Positions 53,045 through 60,464 of a DNA stretch of 64,000 nucleotides are shown here, in pieces. Position numbers and translations under genes: made by a program. The stretch lies in NCBI GenBank assembly GCA_017545245.1, contig JAFWPB010000010.1:18661-82660 (forward strand). The letters run 5' to 3'. Position 1 is the stretch's first letter. Each line of letters starts with the position of its first letter. This DNA is from Clostridiales bacterium (GTDB lineage: Bacteria; Bacillota; Clostridia; Saccharofermentanales; Saccharofermentanaceae). The notes beneath the pieces are model-generated. The model worked only from the letters and a program-made list of their open reading frames with translations, made no database searches and was not told the origin of the DNA.

Positions 53045-54721
53045 TTAACCGTCAATGGAATATGTTACCTTACTCATCTCTGCAACAGTTGTAATACCCT
53101 CCAATACTAACTGTGCAGCAGAATCGGCTAGCATTAATGTTCCTTCAGAAACAGCGAGTGCACGCATCTCGTCTTCTGAAGCACGGCGCTCGAGAAGCGC
53201 ACGCATATTCTTGGTCATGATAACTACTTCGTGAATAGCGATACGACCTTTGTAACCTTTTTCATTACACTCGGAGCAACCAGCGCCGCGATAAAGCTTC
53301 TGACCAGGCTGGAGCTTGAGGAGCTCGACCTCGTCCGGACCAGGAGTATATTCTTCACGGCAGTTCGTGCAGATACGACGAACAAGACGCTGGGCTACTA
53401 CGCCAATAAGAGCGGTGGAAACCATGAATGGCTCGATACCCATATCGATCAAACGGTTGATGGAAGAAACCGCGTCATTGGTGTGAATTGTACTGAACAC
53501 CAAGTGACCGGTGATAGCAGCACGCATTGCGATTTCAGCAGTCTCACCGTCACGGATCTCACCGACGAGGATGATGTCCGGGTCCTGACGGAGGATAGAA
53601 CGGAGACCACTTGCGAATGTCATACCTGCTTTTGCGTTAACTTGAACCTGATTCAAACCTGGGATCTGGATTTCTACCGGGTCCTCAACAGTTACGATGT
53701 TGGTTTCAGGAGTATTTTTCTCAGAGAGAAGGGTATAAAGGGTAGTTGTTTTACCGGAACCGGTAGGACCGGAGATAAGGCATACACCCTGCGGAACTTT
53801 AACGATTCTGTCGATCATCTCGTTGTTATGTTCGCTGATACCCAGATATTTACGATTGAGGTTAGAATCGTTCTTAGCAAGAATACGGATAACGGTTTTC
53901 TCACCATGAACGGTAGGAAGTACGGATACACGCATGTCAACAGGCTTGCCGTTGATCATGGTCTGTACACGACCGTCCTGAGGAATACGCTTCTCGGCGA
54001 TGTTCATGCCGGAAAGGATCTTGATACGTGTGATGATGGCGTCTTTCGCTGCTACCGGGTTACTCATGATCTCGGAGAGCACACCGTCGATACGGATACG
54101 GACTCGAACACGATCTTCCATCGGTTCGATGTGAATATCTGAAGAGTTTGCACGGATAGCAAAGTCGATCATGGAGTTAACGAGCTTAACTACAGGAGCA
54201 TTGTTTACTTCATCCGTAACTTCCTCTGCGAGACTCTCCATATCGGATACATCAAGGTCTTGAGCGAGGTCGTCAGCTGCCTTCTTCGCAACTTCTCTAC
54301 CGTAATTCATCTTGATCGCGGTGAGGATCTGCTGCTTCGGAGCAAGGAGAGTAACGATATCGTTACCTGTACGGAATCTGAGGTCGTCGGTTACAAGGAT
54401 GTTCAGAGGGTCATAGATTGCTACAACCAACTTATCCTGGTCAAAAGCAACCGGAATAATCAGGTTTTCTTCGCAATATTGCTCAGTTACGACCTTGGTT
54501 GCTTCTTGGTCAATATCTACCTGTTGAAGGTCAATGATCGGGATTTCATACTGGCTGGAAATCGCTCTGAGGATATCCAACTCGGTCAGAAGACCTTTCT
54601 CTACGATGATTTCACCTAAACGTTTCTTGGACGGAGAAGACCGCTGCGCTTCAAGAGCCTCTTGCAATTCTGCCTGTGACAAAAAGCCGCTGTCAATAAG
54701 AATGTCACCTAGTCGTTTCAT
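53045..54721 (-). CDS. pilB: PilB, pilus assembly ATPase (GspE family)
   Basis: A 558-residue ATPase. Two MshEN-type repeats open the protein (LGDILIDSGFLSQAELQEAL, LGEIIVEKGLLTELDILRAI). The motor domain has Walker A GPTGSGKTT, VEDPVEIQ, Walker B ILVGEIRDGETAE and the four-Cys zinc site (CTNC, CSEC). It extends the pilus. MshEN domains in such proteins can bind c-di-GMP in some species. ATG 54721 has GGGAGG 7 nt upstream; the frame extends 21 codons further up without a site. First gene of the assembly operon. Confidence 0.95.
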   Translation of the reverse strand: MKRLGDILIDSGFLSQAELQEALEAQRSSPSKKRLGEIIVEKGLLTELDILRAISSQYEIPIIDLQQVDIDQEATKVVTEQYCEENLIIPVAFDQDKLVVAIYDPLNILVTDDLRFRTGNDIVTLLAPKQQILTAIKMNYGREVAKKAADDLAQDLDVSDMESLAEEVTDEVNNAPVVKLVNSMIDFAIRANSSDIHIEPMEDRVRVRIRIDGVLSEIMSNPVAAKDAIITRIKILSGMNIAEKRIPQDGRVQTMINGKPVDMRVSVLPTVHGEKTVIRILAKNDSNLNRKYLGISEHNNEMIDRIVKVPQGVCLISGPTGSGKTTTLYTLLSEKNTPETNIVTVEDPVEIQIPGLNQVQVNAKAGMTFASGLRSILRQDPDIILVGEIRDGETAEIAMRAAITGHLVFSTIHTNDAVSSINRLIDMGIEPFMVSTALIGVVAQRLVRRICTNCREEYTPGPDEVELLKLQPGQKLYRGAGCSECNEKGYKGRIAIHEVVIMTKNMRALLERRASEDEMRALAVSEGTLMLADSAAQLVLEGITTVAEMSKVTYSIDG

Positions 54722-55106
54722 CAAACCCTCCCAAACTGATGTACGATTTAGCATAACGAAATTTGGACCTGTTAACCGATCCAAATATCTATTTTTGCTG
54801 ATAATAGTAATTTACACCCAAAAGAAGGCGTTGTATAGACTAAAAGTGAAATCAATAATTACAATTTCATTCCTTGAAGGGACGAAACTGTTATCTCTTT
54901 GTAACCCTATAGCCAACACAATACTCCATCAGTTTTTCTCACTAAATATACATGGAAAATGACGAATTTGCAACAGATTCTGAATATTTTAGAACGTAAT
55001 ACTGATATTTTGTGGAAAATATACAAAGAAACATAGACCTCTGGAAAGTTGCGATTGAAATAATTGTTTTTTTGTAATAATGTTAAATGGATAGGAGTGT
55101 GAGTGT
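54722..55106. other. Divergent control region between pilB and the prepilin peptidase
   Basis: A 385-nt AT-rich region between diverging genes. TGAAAT and ATTTCA arms lie near 54846-54872. Possible minus-strand -10 TATTAT is near 54802-54807; a plus-strand -10-like TAATAATG lies near 55076. No promoter is strong, and no riboswitch was recognised. Confidence 0.35.
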
Positions 55107-55991
55107 ATGGATCCAGAAGTAGTATTAGCGATCATCAATATTGTTATGGCCGGTATGTTCGGAGCGGTGATCGGAAGTTTTACCAATGTATGTATTTACC
55201 GCATTCCTGAGCATCGTACGATCGTAAAAGGACATTCCATGTGTATGACATGCGGCCATGAACTCGGGGCTTTGGACCTGGTTCCGATCTTCAGCTGGCT
55301 CTTCCTGGGCGGAAAGTGCAGATATTGTAAAACCCCTATTTCCTCGCGTTATATCAAGATTGAAAGCCTGACTGCTTTAATGTATATCCTCATGGCCTGC
55401 ACACATCTTTCCATGTTCCTGGATCCGGCTGATCCAAAGAAGAACATGTTCCAGTTTGTTGTACTATGTGCACTATTGATCATGACAAATATCGTGATCG
55501 TCGAGATGATGATCATGAAAGATACCGGTTCGTCCATGTACGTTATGTCGGTCGCTTTGCTGATCGACCTGGCGGTACAAGTTCTTTTCAAGGTGCTTGA
55601 TCCTGTTTTGTCAAAAGCACTTGGCATTGTTTCTTCAACAGAAAAGGGAGCTATGTCGATCCTTGGAGATCTGACTGTACAAATCGCGGTCGGCGCAGCG
55701 ATCGGTTTCGTGGCAGTTTTCTTGGCGGTGCTGTTTACGAATAATGCGAAGAACCTCAGCAGATACTTTTCCGACGAAAAGGCAAAAGCACTACGGACGT
55801 CAGACCTTTTTGCCATCGTGCTTTGCGGATGCATCGGCATCATTCCGGCAATCGTGTGCGCGGTCGTTTACCTGGTATCACGTATCGTGATAGGAAACGG
55901 CAAGAAAGTGAAATATCTGGGTACATATATGGCGGCAGGCGCTGCAGTTGGTTACTTCGGATATGAGTTTATCCGAGTATTCCTCAAGTGA
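55107..55991 (+). CDS. pilD: Prepilin peptidase-like protein with altered catalytic motifs
   Basis: A 294-residue membrane protein with about eight helices. The N-terminal part has GAVIGSFTNVCIYRIP and the zinc site of the methylase/peptidase N-domain (Cys46, Cys49, Cys71, Cys74). The peptidase A24 part departs from the norm: the first catalytic Asp, usually in ID-x(6)-PD, appears as Glu133 in IVIVEMMIMKD, and the second, usually in GxGD, is Asp233 in RTSD. It should process the five prepilins of the neighbouring locus; no other peptidase is seen in the window. ATG 55107 has TAGGAG 9 nt upstream. Confidence 0.82.
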   Translation: MDPEVVLAIINIVMAGMFGAVIGSFTNVCIYRIPEHRTIVKGHSMCMTCGHELGALDLVPIFSWLFLGGKCRYCKTPISSRYIKIESLTALMYILMACTHLSMFLDPADPKKNMFQFVVLCALLIMTNIVIVEMMIMKDTGSSMYVMSVALLIDLAVQVLFKVLDPVLSKALGIVSSTEKGAMSILGDLTVQIAVGAAIGFVAVFLAVLFTNNAKNLSRYFSDEKAKALRTSDLFAIVLCGCIGIIPAIVCAVVYLVSRIVIGNGKKVKYLGTYMAAGAAVGYFGYEFIRVFLK

Positions 55992-56017
55992 ATACTTGAA
56001 CGTTGCTTTTGAATCAG

Positions 56018-56046
56018 TTGGCGTAGTAATAAATAGGTGATATAAT
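56018..56046 (+). promoter_or_regulatory. Promoter of the yebC operon
   Basis: TTGGCG (56018-56023), 17 bp, TATAAT (56041-56046) with TGA before the -10. One of the best matches in the window; start codon 30 nt on. Confidence 0.75.
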
Positions 56047-56075
56047 ATCGTGTACTAATTTTGTGGAGGTTTTTT

Positions 56076-56801
56076 ATGTCCGGACATTCCAAGTGGAATA
56101 ACATCAAGAGAAAGAAAGAAGCGTCGGATGCAGCAAAGGGTGCTGTATTTACAAAAGTTGCAAAAGAAATCATGGTTGCGGTCAAGGCCGGTGGACCTGA
56201 TCCGGAAAACAACTCGAAGCTGAAGGATGTCATTGCAAAGGCAAAGGCGGCGAACATGCCGAACGATAATATTAACCGTGCGATCAAGAAAGCAGCTGGT
56301 GCCGGTGAAGGCGATGAATATGAAGAAATCGTTTACGAAGGATATGGTCCGGGCGGAATCGCGATCATGGTTCGTGCTCTGACGAATAACCGTAACCGTA
56401 CGGCGGCAGATGTACGCCATATCTTTGATAAGTATGACGGAAACATGGGCGTTTCCGGAAGCGTTTCATTTATGTTCCAGGATAAGGGAACGATCCTGAT
56501 CGATTCGGAAGAATTTGACGATGAAGAGCAGGTCATGATGGATGCACTGGATTGCGGTGCAGAAGATTTCAGCGCGGAGGACGGATATTACGAGATCCTG
56601 ACAGATCCTGCTTCTTACTACGAAGTGAAGGATGCGCTTGATGCAAAGGGTTACACTTTCGTTGATTCTACACTGGGTCCGGTTCCGCTGAACTGGTCAA
56701 AGGTAGACGATCCGGATGTCTGCTCGAAACTTGAACTGATGCTCGAGAAATTCGAGGAGAATGATGACGTACAGGAAGTATTCAATAACTGGGATAACTG
56801 A
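56076..56801 (+). CDS. yebC: YebC/PmpR family protein (TACO1-like)
   Basis: A 241-residue cytosolic protein of normal length with the family start MSGHSKWNNIKRKKEASDAA, NMPNDNINRAIKKA and the GYGPGGIAIM segment. Known members act as transcription regulators, and more recent work ties YebC-type proteins to translation of difficult sequences such as proline runs. ATG 56076 has GGAGG 7 nt upstream. It leads a unit of five genes with short gaps. Confidence 0.95.
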   Translation: MSGHSKWNNIKRKKEASDAAKGAVFTKVAKEIMVAVKAGGPDPENNSKLKDVIAKAKAANMPNDNINRAIKKAAGAGEGDEYEEIVYEGYGPGGIAIMVRALTNNRNRTAADVRHIFDKYDGNMGVSGSVSFMFQDKGTILIDSEEFDDEEQVMMDALDCGAEDFSAEDGYYEILTDPASYYEVKDALDAKGYTFVDSTLGPVPLNWSKVDDPDVCSKLELMLEKFEENDDVQEVFNNWDN

Positions 56802-56831
56802 TATTTAATATAAAAGGTATAAGGGTAAAGT

Positions 56832-57881
56832 ATGGAGTTGCCAAAACCGAAGGGCAAGGATCAGGCTGAACACCTTGAAGAGAAACAAGGTGCATCTCGC
56901 CGTGGCGTTTTTATTCCTGAACTTCGGGCAACCCTTCGCCGATTAGAGAGAAATGTAGATACTCGTGCGCATACGCGTACTGAGAGACAGATTGAAATTG
57001 CCGCGAACGATGAGAAGCAGATGCGTGAACTACTCTCATCTATCGCGGTAGTTGCTTTTGTAGGACCTTCGGGAACAGGTAAATCCACTCGTGCGATCCG
57101 TGTCGCGAAGCAGAACTCGATCAAGTATATTATCGATGACGGACTCCTGATCAACGGAAGCCGTATCGTCGCAGGTAACTCGGCGAAGAAAGCTCCGACA
57201 AAACTGGAATCCGTAAGACAAGCGCTTTTCGAGGATCCAAGCCGTTCATCAACGATGCGTCGTGCATTGGCGGAGAATCTTCCGTCTACGCTTATGATCC
57301 TTGGTACTTCAGATGCGATGCTGGAGAAGATCTGTCGGAATCTCTGGCTGAACCAGCCAGCGATGTTGATCCGCATTGAGGATGTCAGTACGGAAGAAGA
57401 AATCACTTCTGCCAGAAACACACGTATGCGTGAAGGTATGCATACGATCCCTGTTCCAAGCATGGAAATCAAGCATGAGTTCTCGGGTTATTTTTCCGAC
57501 CCGCTGAACCGCCTGCGTCGAAGATGGGATAAAGAGCGCGGTGTGCAGCCTGTTGCACCGGATACGGAGAGAACGGTAGTACGTCCGACTTTTTCGAGCT
57601 TGGGAAGCTATTCAATCTCGGACGATGCGCTTTTGGACCTGGTCAAGATTATCCTTCGCAAAGTGCAGGGTGTTCACGATGTTGTTGGTTTCCGTTCAGA
57701 AAAACGAGTTTACGGTGTTGTTCTAAGTATCGACCTGGAGCTTTACTATGGATTCAATGCACAGGAAGTGCTCCTGACCGCACAGCAGAGGTTAGGAAGA
57801 TATATCGAGGAGTATTCCTCAATTAATATGGTAGCGGTGGATGTACGTGCGAAGCGCTTGATCCACGAAGACCCGGCTTAG
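56832..57881 (+). CDS. P-loop protein fused to an Asp23/Gls24-like domain
   Basis: A 349-residue cytosolic protein. A charged start of about 65 residues precedes Walker A GPSGTGKST (78-86) and a P-loop domain of about 170 residues; segments like TLMILGTSDAML and AMLIRIEDVSTEEEI suggest an ATPase or kinase core. Residues about 264-345 resemble Asp23: VYGVVLSIDLELYYG and an amphipathic helix ending in INMVAVDVRAK. Asp23 proteins act at the membrane in envelope stress. This fusion is not a family I can name. It follows yebC after 30 nt. Confidence 0.7.
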   Translation: MELPKPKGKDQAEHLEEKQGASRRGVFIPELRATLRRLERNVDTRAHTRTERQIEIAANDEKQMRELLSSIAVVAFVGPSGTGKSTRAIRVAKQNSIKYIIDDGLLINGSRIVAGNSAKKAPTKLESVRQALFEDPSRSSTMRRALAENLPSTLMILGTSDAMLEKICRNLWLNQPAMLIRIEDVSTEEEITSARNTRMREGMHTIPVPSMEIKHEFSGYFSDPLNRLRRRWDKERGVQPVAPDTERTVVRPTFSSLGSYSISDDALLDLVKIILRKVQGVHDVVGFRSEKRVYGVVLSIDLELYYGFNAQEVLLTAQQRLGRYIEEYSSINMVAVDVRAKRLIHEDPA

Positions 57882-57890
57882 GAGGAAACG

Positions 57891-58658
57891 ATGAAGGTTG
57901 AAAAAATATATACGATCCCGGTAAACGATGCGTATTCATCCAGTTGCGCATGCCCGCTTTGTGCACTGAAAGAAAAAGTGGAATCGGATGCACTGGATTA
58001 TTATCTCGGACCGTCTCTGATGGAACCGGATACAAGAGTGCTTACCAATAAGTCAGGCTTTTGTGGTGATCATCTGAATAAGATGTTCGGCCGTGAAATC
58101 AATCGTCTTGGAATGGGCCTGATGCTTCACACACACATTCAGGATGTGAAGAAAGAAACCGATCCGATGTGGGAAAAGGCGGCGCCGGAGAAGAAAACGC
58201 TTCTCAAGGGCAAGGACGCCGAGTACAAGAAGAGACTTCTGTCGCTGGCCGATAAGATCGACGAGAGACTGGATTCCTGTATTATATGCGATAAGATCAA
58301 GTCGACGATGAACCGTTATATGGAAGTTATTATGTGGCTATATTTCCAGGATCCGACGTTCCGGGAGACATTTGCAACCAAGACCTACCACTGCCTGCCG
58401 CATGTTGCGGAATTGCTTCGTGCCGCTGCAAAAGAACTCAGCCAGAATGAGGCGGCGGAGTTCGTAAGTGCTTTGGCAGCAACACATAACAAGGGCCTGG
58501 ATGAAATGATCAAGGACGTGGAGTGGTTTACACTGAAATTCGATTACAGAAATCAGAGTAAGCCGTGGGGAAACAGCAAGGATGCCGTGCCGAGAGCGAT
58601 TGCGCTCCTGGGTGGTGCCCCGGCTGAAGCACCGAAAGAGAAGAAGGAGAAGGAATAA
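57891..58658 (+). CDS. DUF6062-like cysteine-containing protein
   Basis: A 255-residue protein starting with MKVEKIYTIPVNDAY and a cysteine group CACPLCALKEK, followed by GFCGDHLNKMF and, near 125, CIICDKIKSTMNRY. These conserved Cys and His residues suggest metal binding. The pattern is that of the DUF6062 family, of unknown role. SD TAGGAGG is 5 nt upstream; it starts 9 nt after the P-loop gene and ends 2 nt before the next gene. Confidence 0.7.
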   Translation: MKVEKIYTIPVNDAYSSSCACPLCALKEKVESDALDYYLGPSLMEPDTRVLTNKSGFCGDHLNKMFGREINRLGMGLMLHTHIQDVKKETDPMWEKAAPEKKTLLKGKDAEYKKRLLSLADKIDERLDSCIICDKIKSTMNRYMEVIMWLYFQDPTFRETFATKTYHCLPHVAELLRAAAKELSQNEAAEFVSALAATHNKGLDEMIKDVEWFTLKFDYRNQSKPWGNSKDAVPRAIALLGGAPAEAPKEKKEKE

Positions 58659-58660
58659 GT

Positions 58661-59092
58661 ATGGAGATGGGAGGATTCCGGAATCAAGGAACCACCAAGG
58701 TGGAAACGCAGTTTGCACTGACGGCCCAGGATGACCGTCCAAAGCGAGTGGTTCTTTTGATTGCAGGTGAAATCGTTGGAGATAATAAAGGTGATGCCGA
58801 TTCAGAAGAACACGGCCGTGAGCTGATGCTCCACTCTCTTAAAAGTCTGGGAACGGAGAAAGCGGTCCCGGATGAGATCATTCTTCTTCACGATGGCATA
58901 AAGCTGCTTTTTCCGGAAAGCGAATGTCATGATTGCTGGAAGCCGATCCTCGACAGAGAAATCGTGGTCAAAGCTTGTAATGAATCGATCTTCTATCTGG
59001 GGAGGATGCCGGAGGATCCGCGTATTGTTTGTGAAGATATGTCCTCGCTTCTCCAGAGTCTGTTGACTGCAGATCGGGTAGTGAGGCTCTGA
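58661..59092 (+). CDS. DsrE/YedF-like protein
   Basis: A 143-residue cytosolic protein. Layout fits the DsrE-like part of YedF: VVLLIAGEIVGD, EHGRELMLHSLKSLG, then VPDEIILLHDGIKLLFPES and a late VVKACNESIFYLG, where the usual motif is a CGTCLxYYG segment. Sulfur-relay function is suggested by family only; one conserved Cys of the usual pair is absent. It starts 2 nt after the DUF6062-like stop, and its TGA overlaps the next ATG. Confidence 0.55.
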   Translation: MEMGGFRNQGTTKVETQFALTAQDDRPKRVVLLIAGEIVGDNKGDADSEEHGRELMLHSLKSLGTEKAVPDEIILLHDGIKLLFPESECHDCWKPILDREIVVKACNESIFYLGRMPEDPRIVCEDMSSLLQSLLTADRVVRL

Positions 59093-59829
59093 TGGTAAAG
59101 ATTACGCGCTACAAAAAGGAAGACCTGGAGACCTATTGCCTCGGGGCAACGGTGAGCATGGAATACCTCAATATCCGTCCGGAAAAAGTCTCTCGGGTGT
59201 ATCTCCACAGTGCTTTTCACGAATCAGAAACGAAAGACAAGATAGAGAAAATCTGCTCTGCACGTGGGATTCCGGTCGAGGTAAATGATAAGGCATTCTC
59301 CATTCTCTCCCAGAAAGAGAACTGCTTTGTGATAGCTGTGGTGAGAAAGTATAAGTGTGAGCTGGATAAAAATGCATCGCATGTTGTCCTGGTGAACCCG
59401 TCAAATGCGGGTAATGCAGGAACGATCATAAGAAGTGCGACGGGATTCGGGGTGCCGAATATTGCAATTATACGGCCGGCAGTGGATTTCTTTGATCCGA
59501 AGGTGATCCGCGCATCGATGGGTGCTTTGAGCCGGGTGAATTTCAAGTACTACAACTCTTTTGAGGAATATGAGCAAACAGACGGAGCGGGAACAAGATA
59601 TTTCTATCCGTTCATGCTGGACGGCAGCAAGCTCCTTCATGAAGTAACGATCCAGGAGCCCTTTTCACTCATTATGGGAAATGAAGCTACGGGACTTCCA
59701 AGTTCTTTTGCCGAAGTAGGACAGCCGGTACGGATCGAACATGGAAATGGCATTGACAGTCTGAATCTCCCTATCGCAACAAGCATTGGGCTTTACGAAG
59801 CAACAAAAGGAAGATTTGGAAGAGTGTGA
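59092..59829 (+). CDS. SpoU/TrmH family RNA methyltransferase
   Basis: A 245-residue enzyme of the SPOUT class. Residues about 1-90 form the substrate-binding domain. The knot domain shows motif 1 NPSNAGNAGTIIRSA, motif 2 LIMGNEATGLP and motif 3 IDSLNLPIATSIGLYEA. It transfers a methyl group from SAM to a ribose 2'-OH in rRNA or tRNA. Target is not visible. Its ATG overlaps the previous TGA (TGATG). Last gene of the yebC unit. Confidence 0.93.
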   Translation: MVKITRYKKEDLETYCLGATVSMEYLNIRPEKVSRVYLHSAFHESETKDKIEKICSARGIPVEVNDKAFSILSQKENCFVIAVVRKYKCELDKNASHVVLVNPSNAGNAGTIIRSATGFGVPNIAIIRPAVDFFDPKVIRASMGALSRVNFKYYNSFEEYEQTDGAGTRYFYPFMLDGSKLLHEVTIQEPFSLIMGNEATGLPSSFAEVGQPVRIEHGNGIDSLNLPIATSIGLYEATKGRFGRV

Positions 59830-59869
59830 GTGTCTAAAAAGAAAACAACGAGAAATTCGAAAAATGCTC

Positions 59870-59898
59870 TTGCATCGGAGAATAAAGCATGATAGAAT
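59870..59898 (+). promoter_or_regulatory. Promoter of rpsT
   Basis: TTGCAT (59870-59875), 17 bp, TAGAAT (59893-59898) with TGA before the -10. Start codon lies 44 nt downstream. Confidence 0.65.
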
Positions 59899-59942
59899 AT
59901 CTCGGTGTCTGATTAAAGATAATAACGATGGAGGTGAAGGAA

Positions 59943-60206
59943 ATGCCGAATATCAAGTCTGCATGTAAGCGTGTTAAAGTAACTGAGAAGAAGACTTTGG
60001 CCAACAAGATGAAGAAGAGCGAGATGCGCACCATTGTCAAGAAGGCAACGGCTTCTATCGCCGCATCTGATGATAATTCCGCAGCGCTCGTGAAGGACGC
60101 TCAGGTTGCACTCGATAAGGCTGCTGCTAAGGGATATATTCACAAGAATGCAGCTGCTAGAAAGAAGTCCAGAATGGCTAAGGCTGCTAACGCTGCCAAG
60201 GCGTAA
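59943..60206 (+). CDS. rpsT: 30S ribosomal protein S20
   Basis: An 87-residue basic protein of normal S20 length. It opens MPNIKSACKRVK and ends with KGYIHKNAAARKKSRMAKA, the conserved S20 C-terminal part. It binds 16S rRNA in the small subunit. ATG 59943 follows GGAGGTGAAGG. Single-gene unit between its own promoter and terminator. Confidence 0.96.
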   Translation: MPNIKSACKRVKVTEKKTLANKMKKSEMRTIVKKATASIAASDDNSAALVKDAQVALDKAAAKGYIHKNAAARKKSRMAKAANAAKA

Positions 60207-60230
60207 GTCAAGGATTTTAATTCGTTTTCA

Positions 60231-60264
60231 AGAAAAGCCCGACAGGAAACTGCCGGGCTTTTTT
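60231..60264 (+). terminator. Terminator of rpsT
   Basis: AAAAGCCCG and CGGGCTTTT arms with inner CAG/CTG around a GAAA loop and one mismatch, followed by TTG. Stem spans 60233-60264. Confidence 0.88.
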
Positions 60265-60358
60265 GTTACATTTATATCACTTTTCCGAGGATTTGTTGTT
60301 TTCATGTTTCAAAGTTGTTTTATCTTGGTATATTTACAATTAAGTCAAGAAATTTAGA

Positions 60359-60386
60359 TTGTATATTTATAAATTCTCTTTATGAT
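60359..60386 (+). promoter_or_regulatory. Possible promoter of the adhesin gene
   Basis: TTGTAT (60359-60364), 16 bp, TATGAT (60381-60386). The leader to the start at 60465 is about 75 nt with a small GCCA/TGGC hairpin (60405-60423). I could not match the leader to a c-di-GMP riboswitch. Confidence 0.4.
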
Positions 60387-60464
60387 AAAAATGAATGATA
60401 ATAGCCACGACTATGTCCTGGCTTGGTTAGTATTGGCAAAAAAAGACTGATTGAGGGAGACATC

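Noticed and set aside
53231..54142. Plus-strand frame of 303 codons opposite pilB
   Set aside because: pilB on the other strand has all ATPase motifs; the frame lacks a start signal.
60265..60464. c-di-GMP riboswitch before the adhesin gene
   Set aside because: No match to the conserved class I or II core could be seen; only a small GCCA/TGGC hairpin is present.
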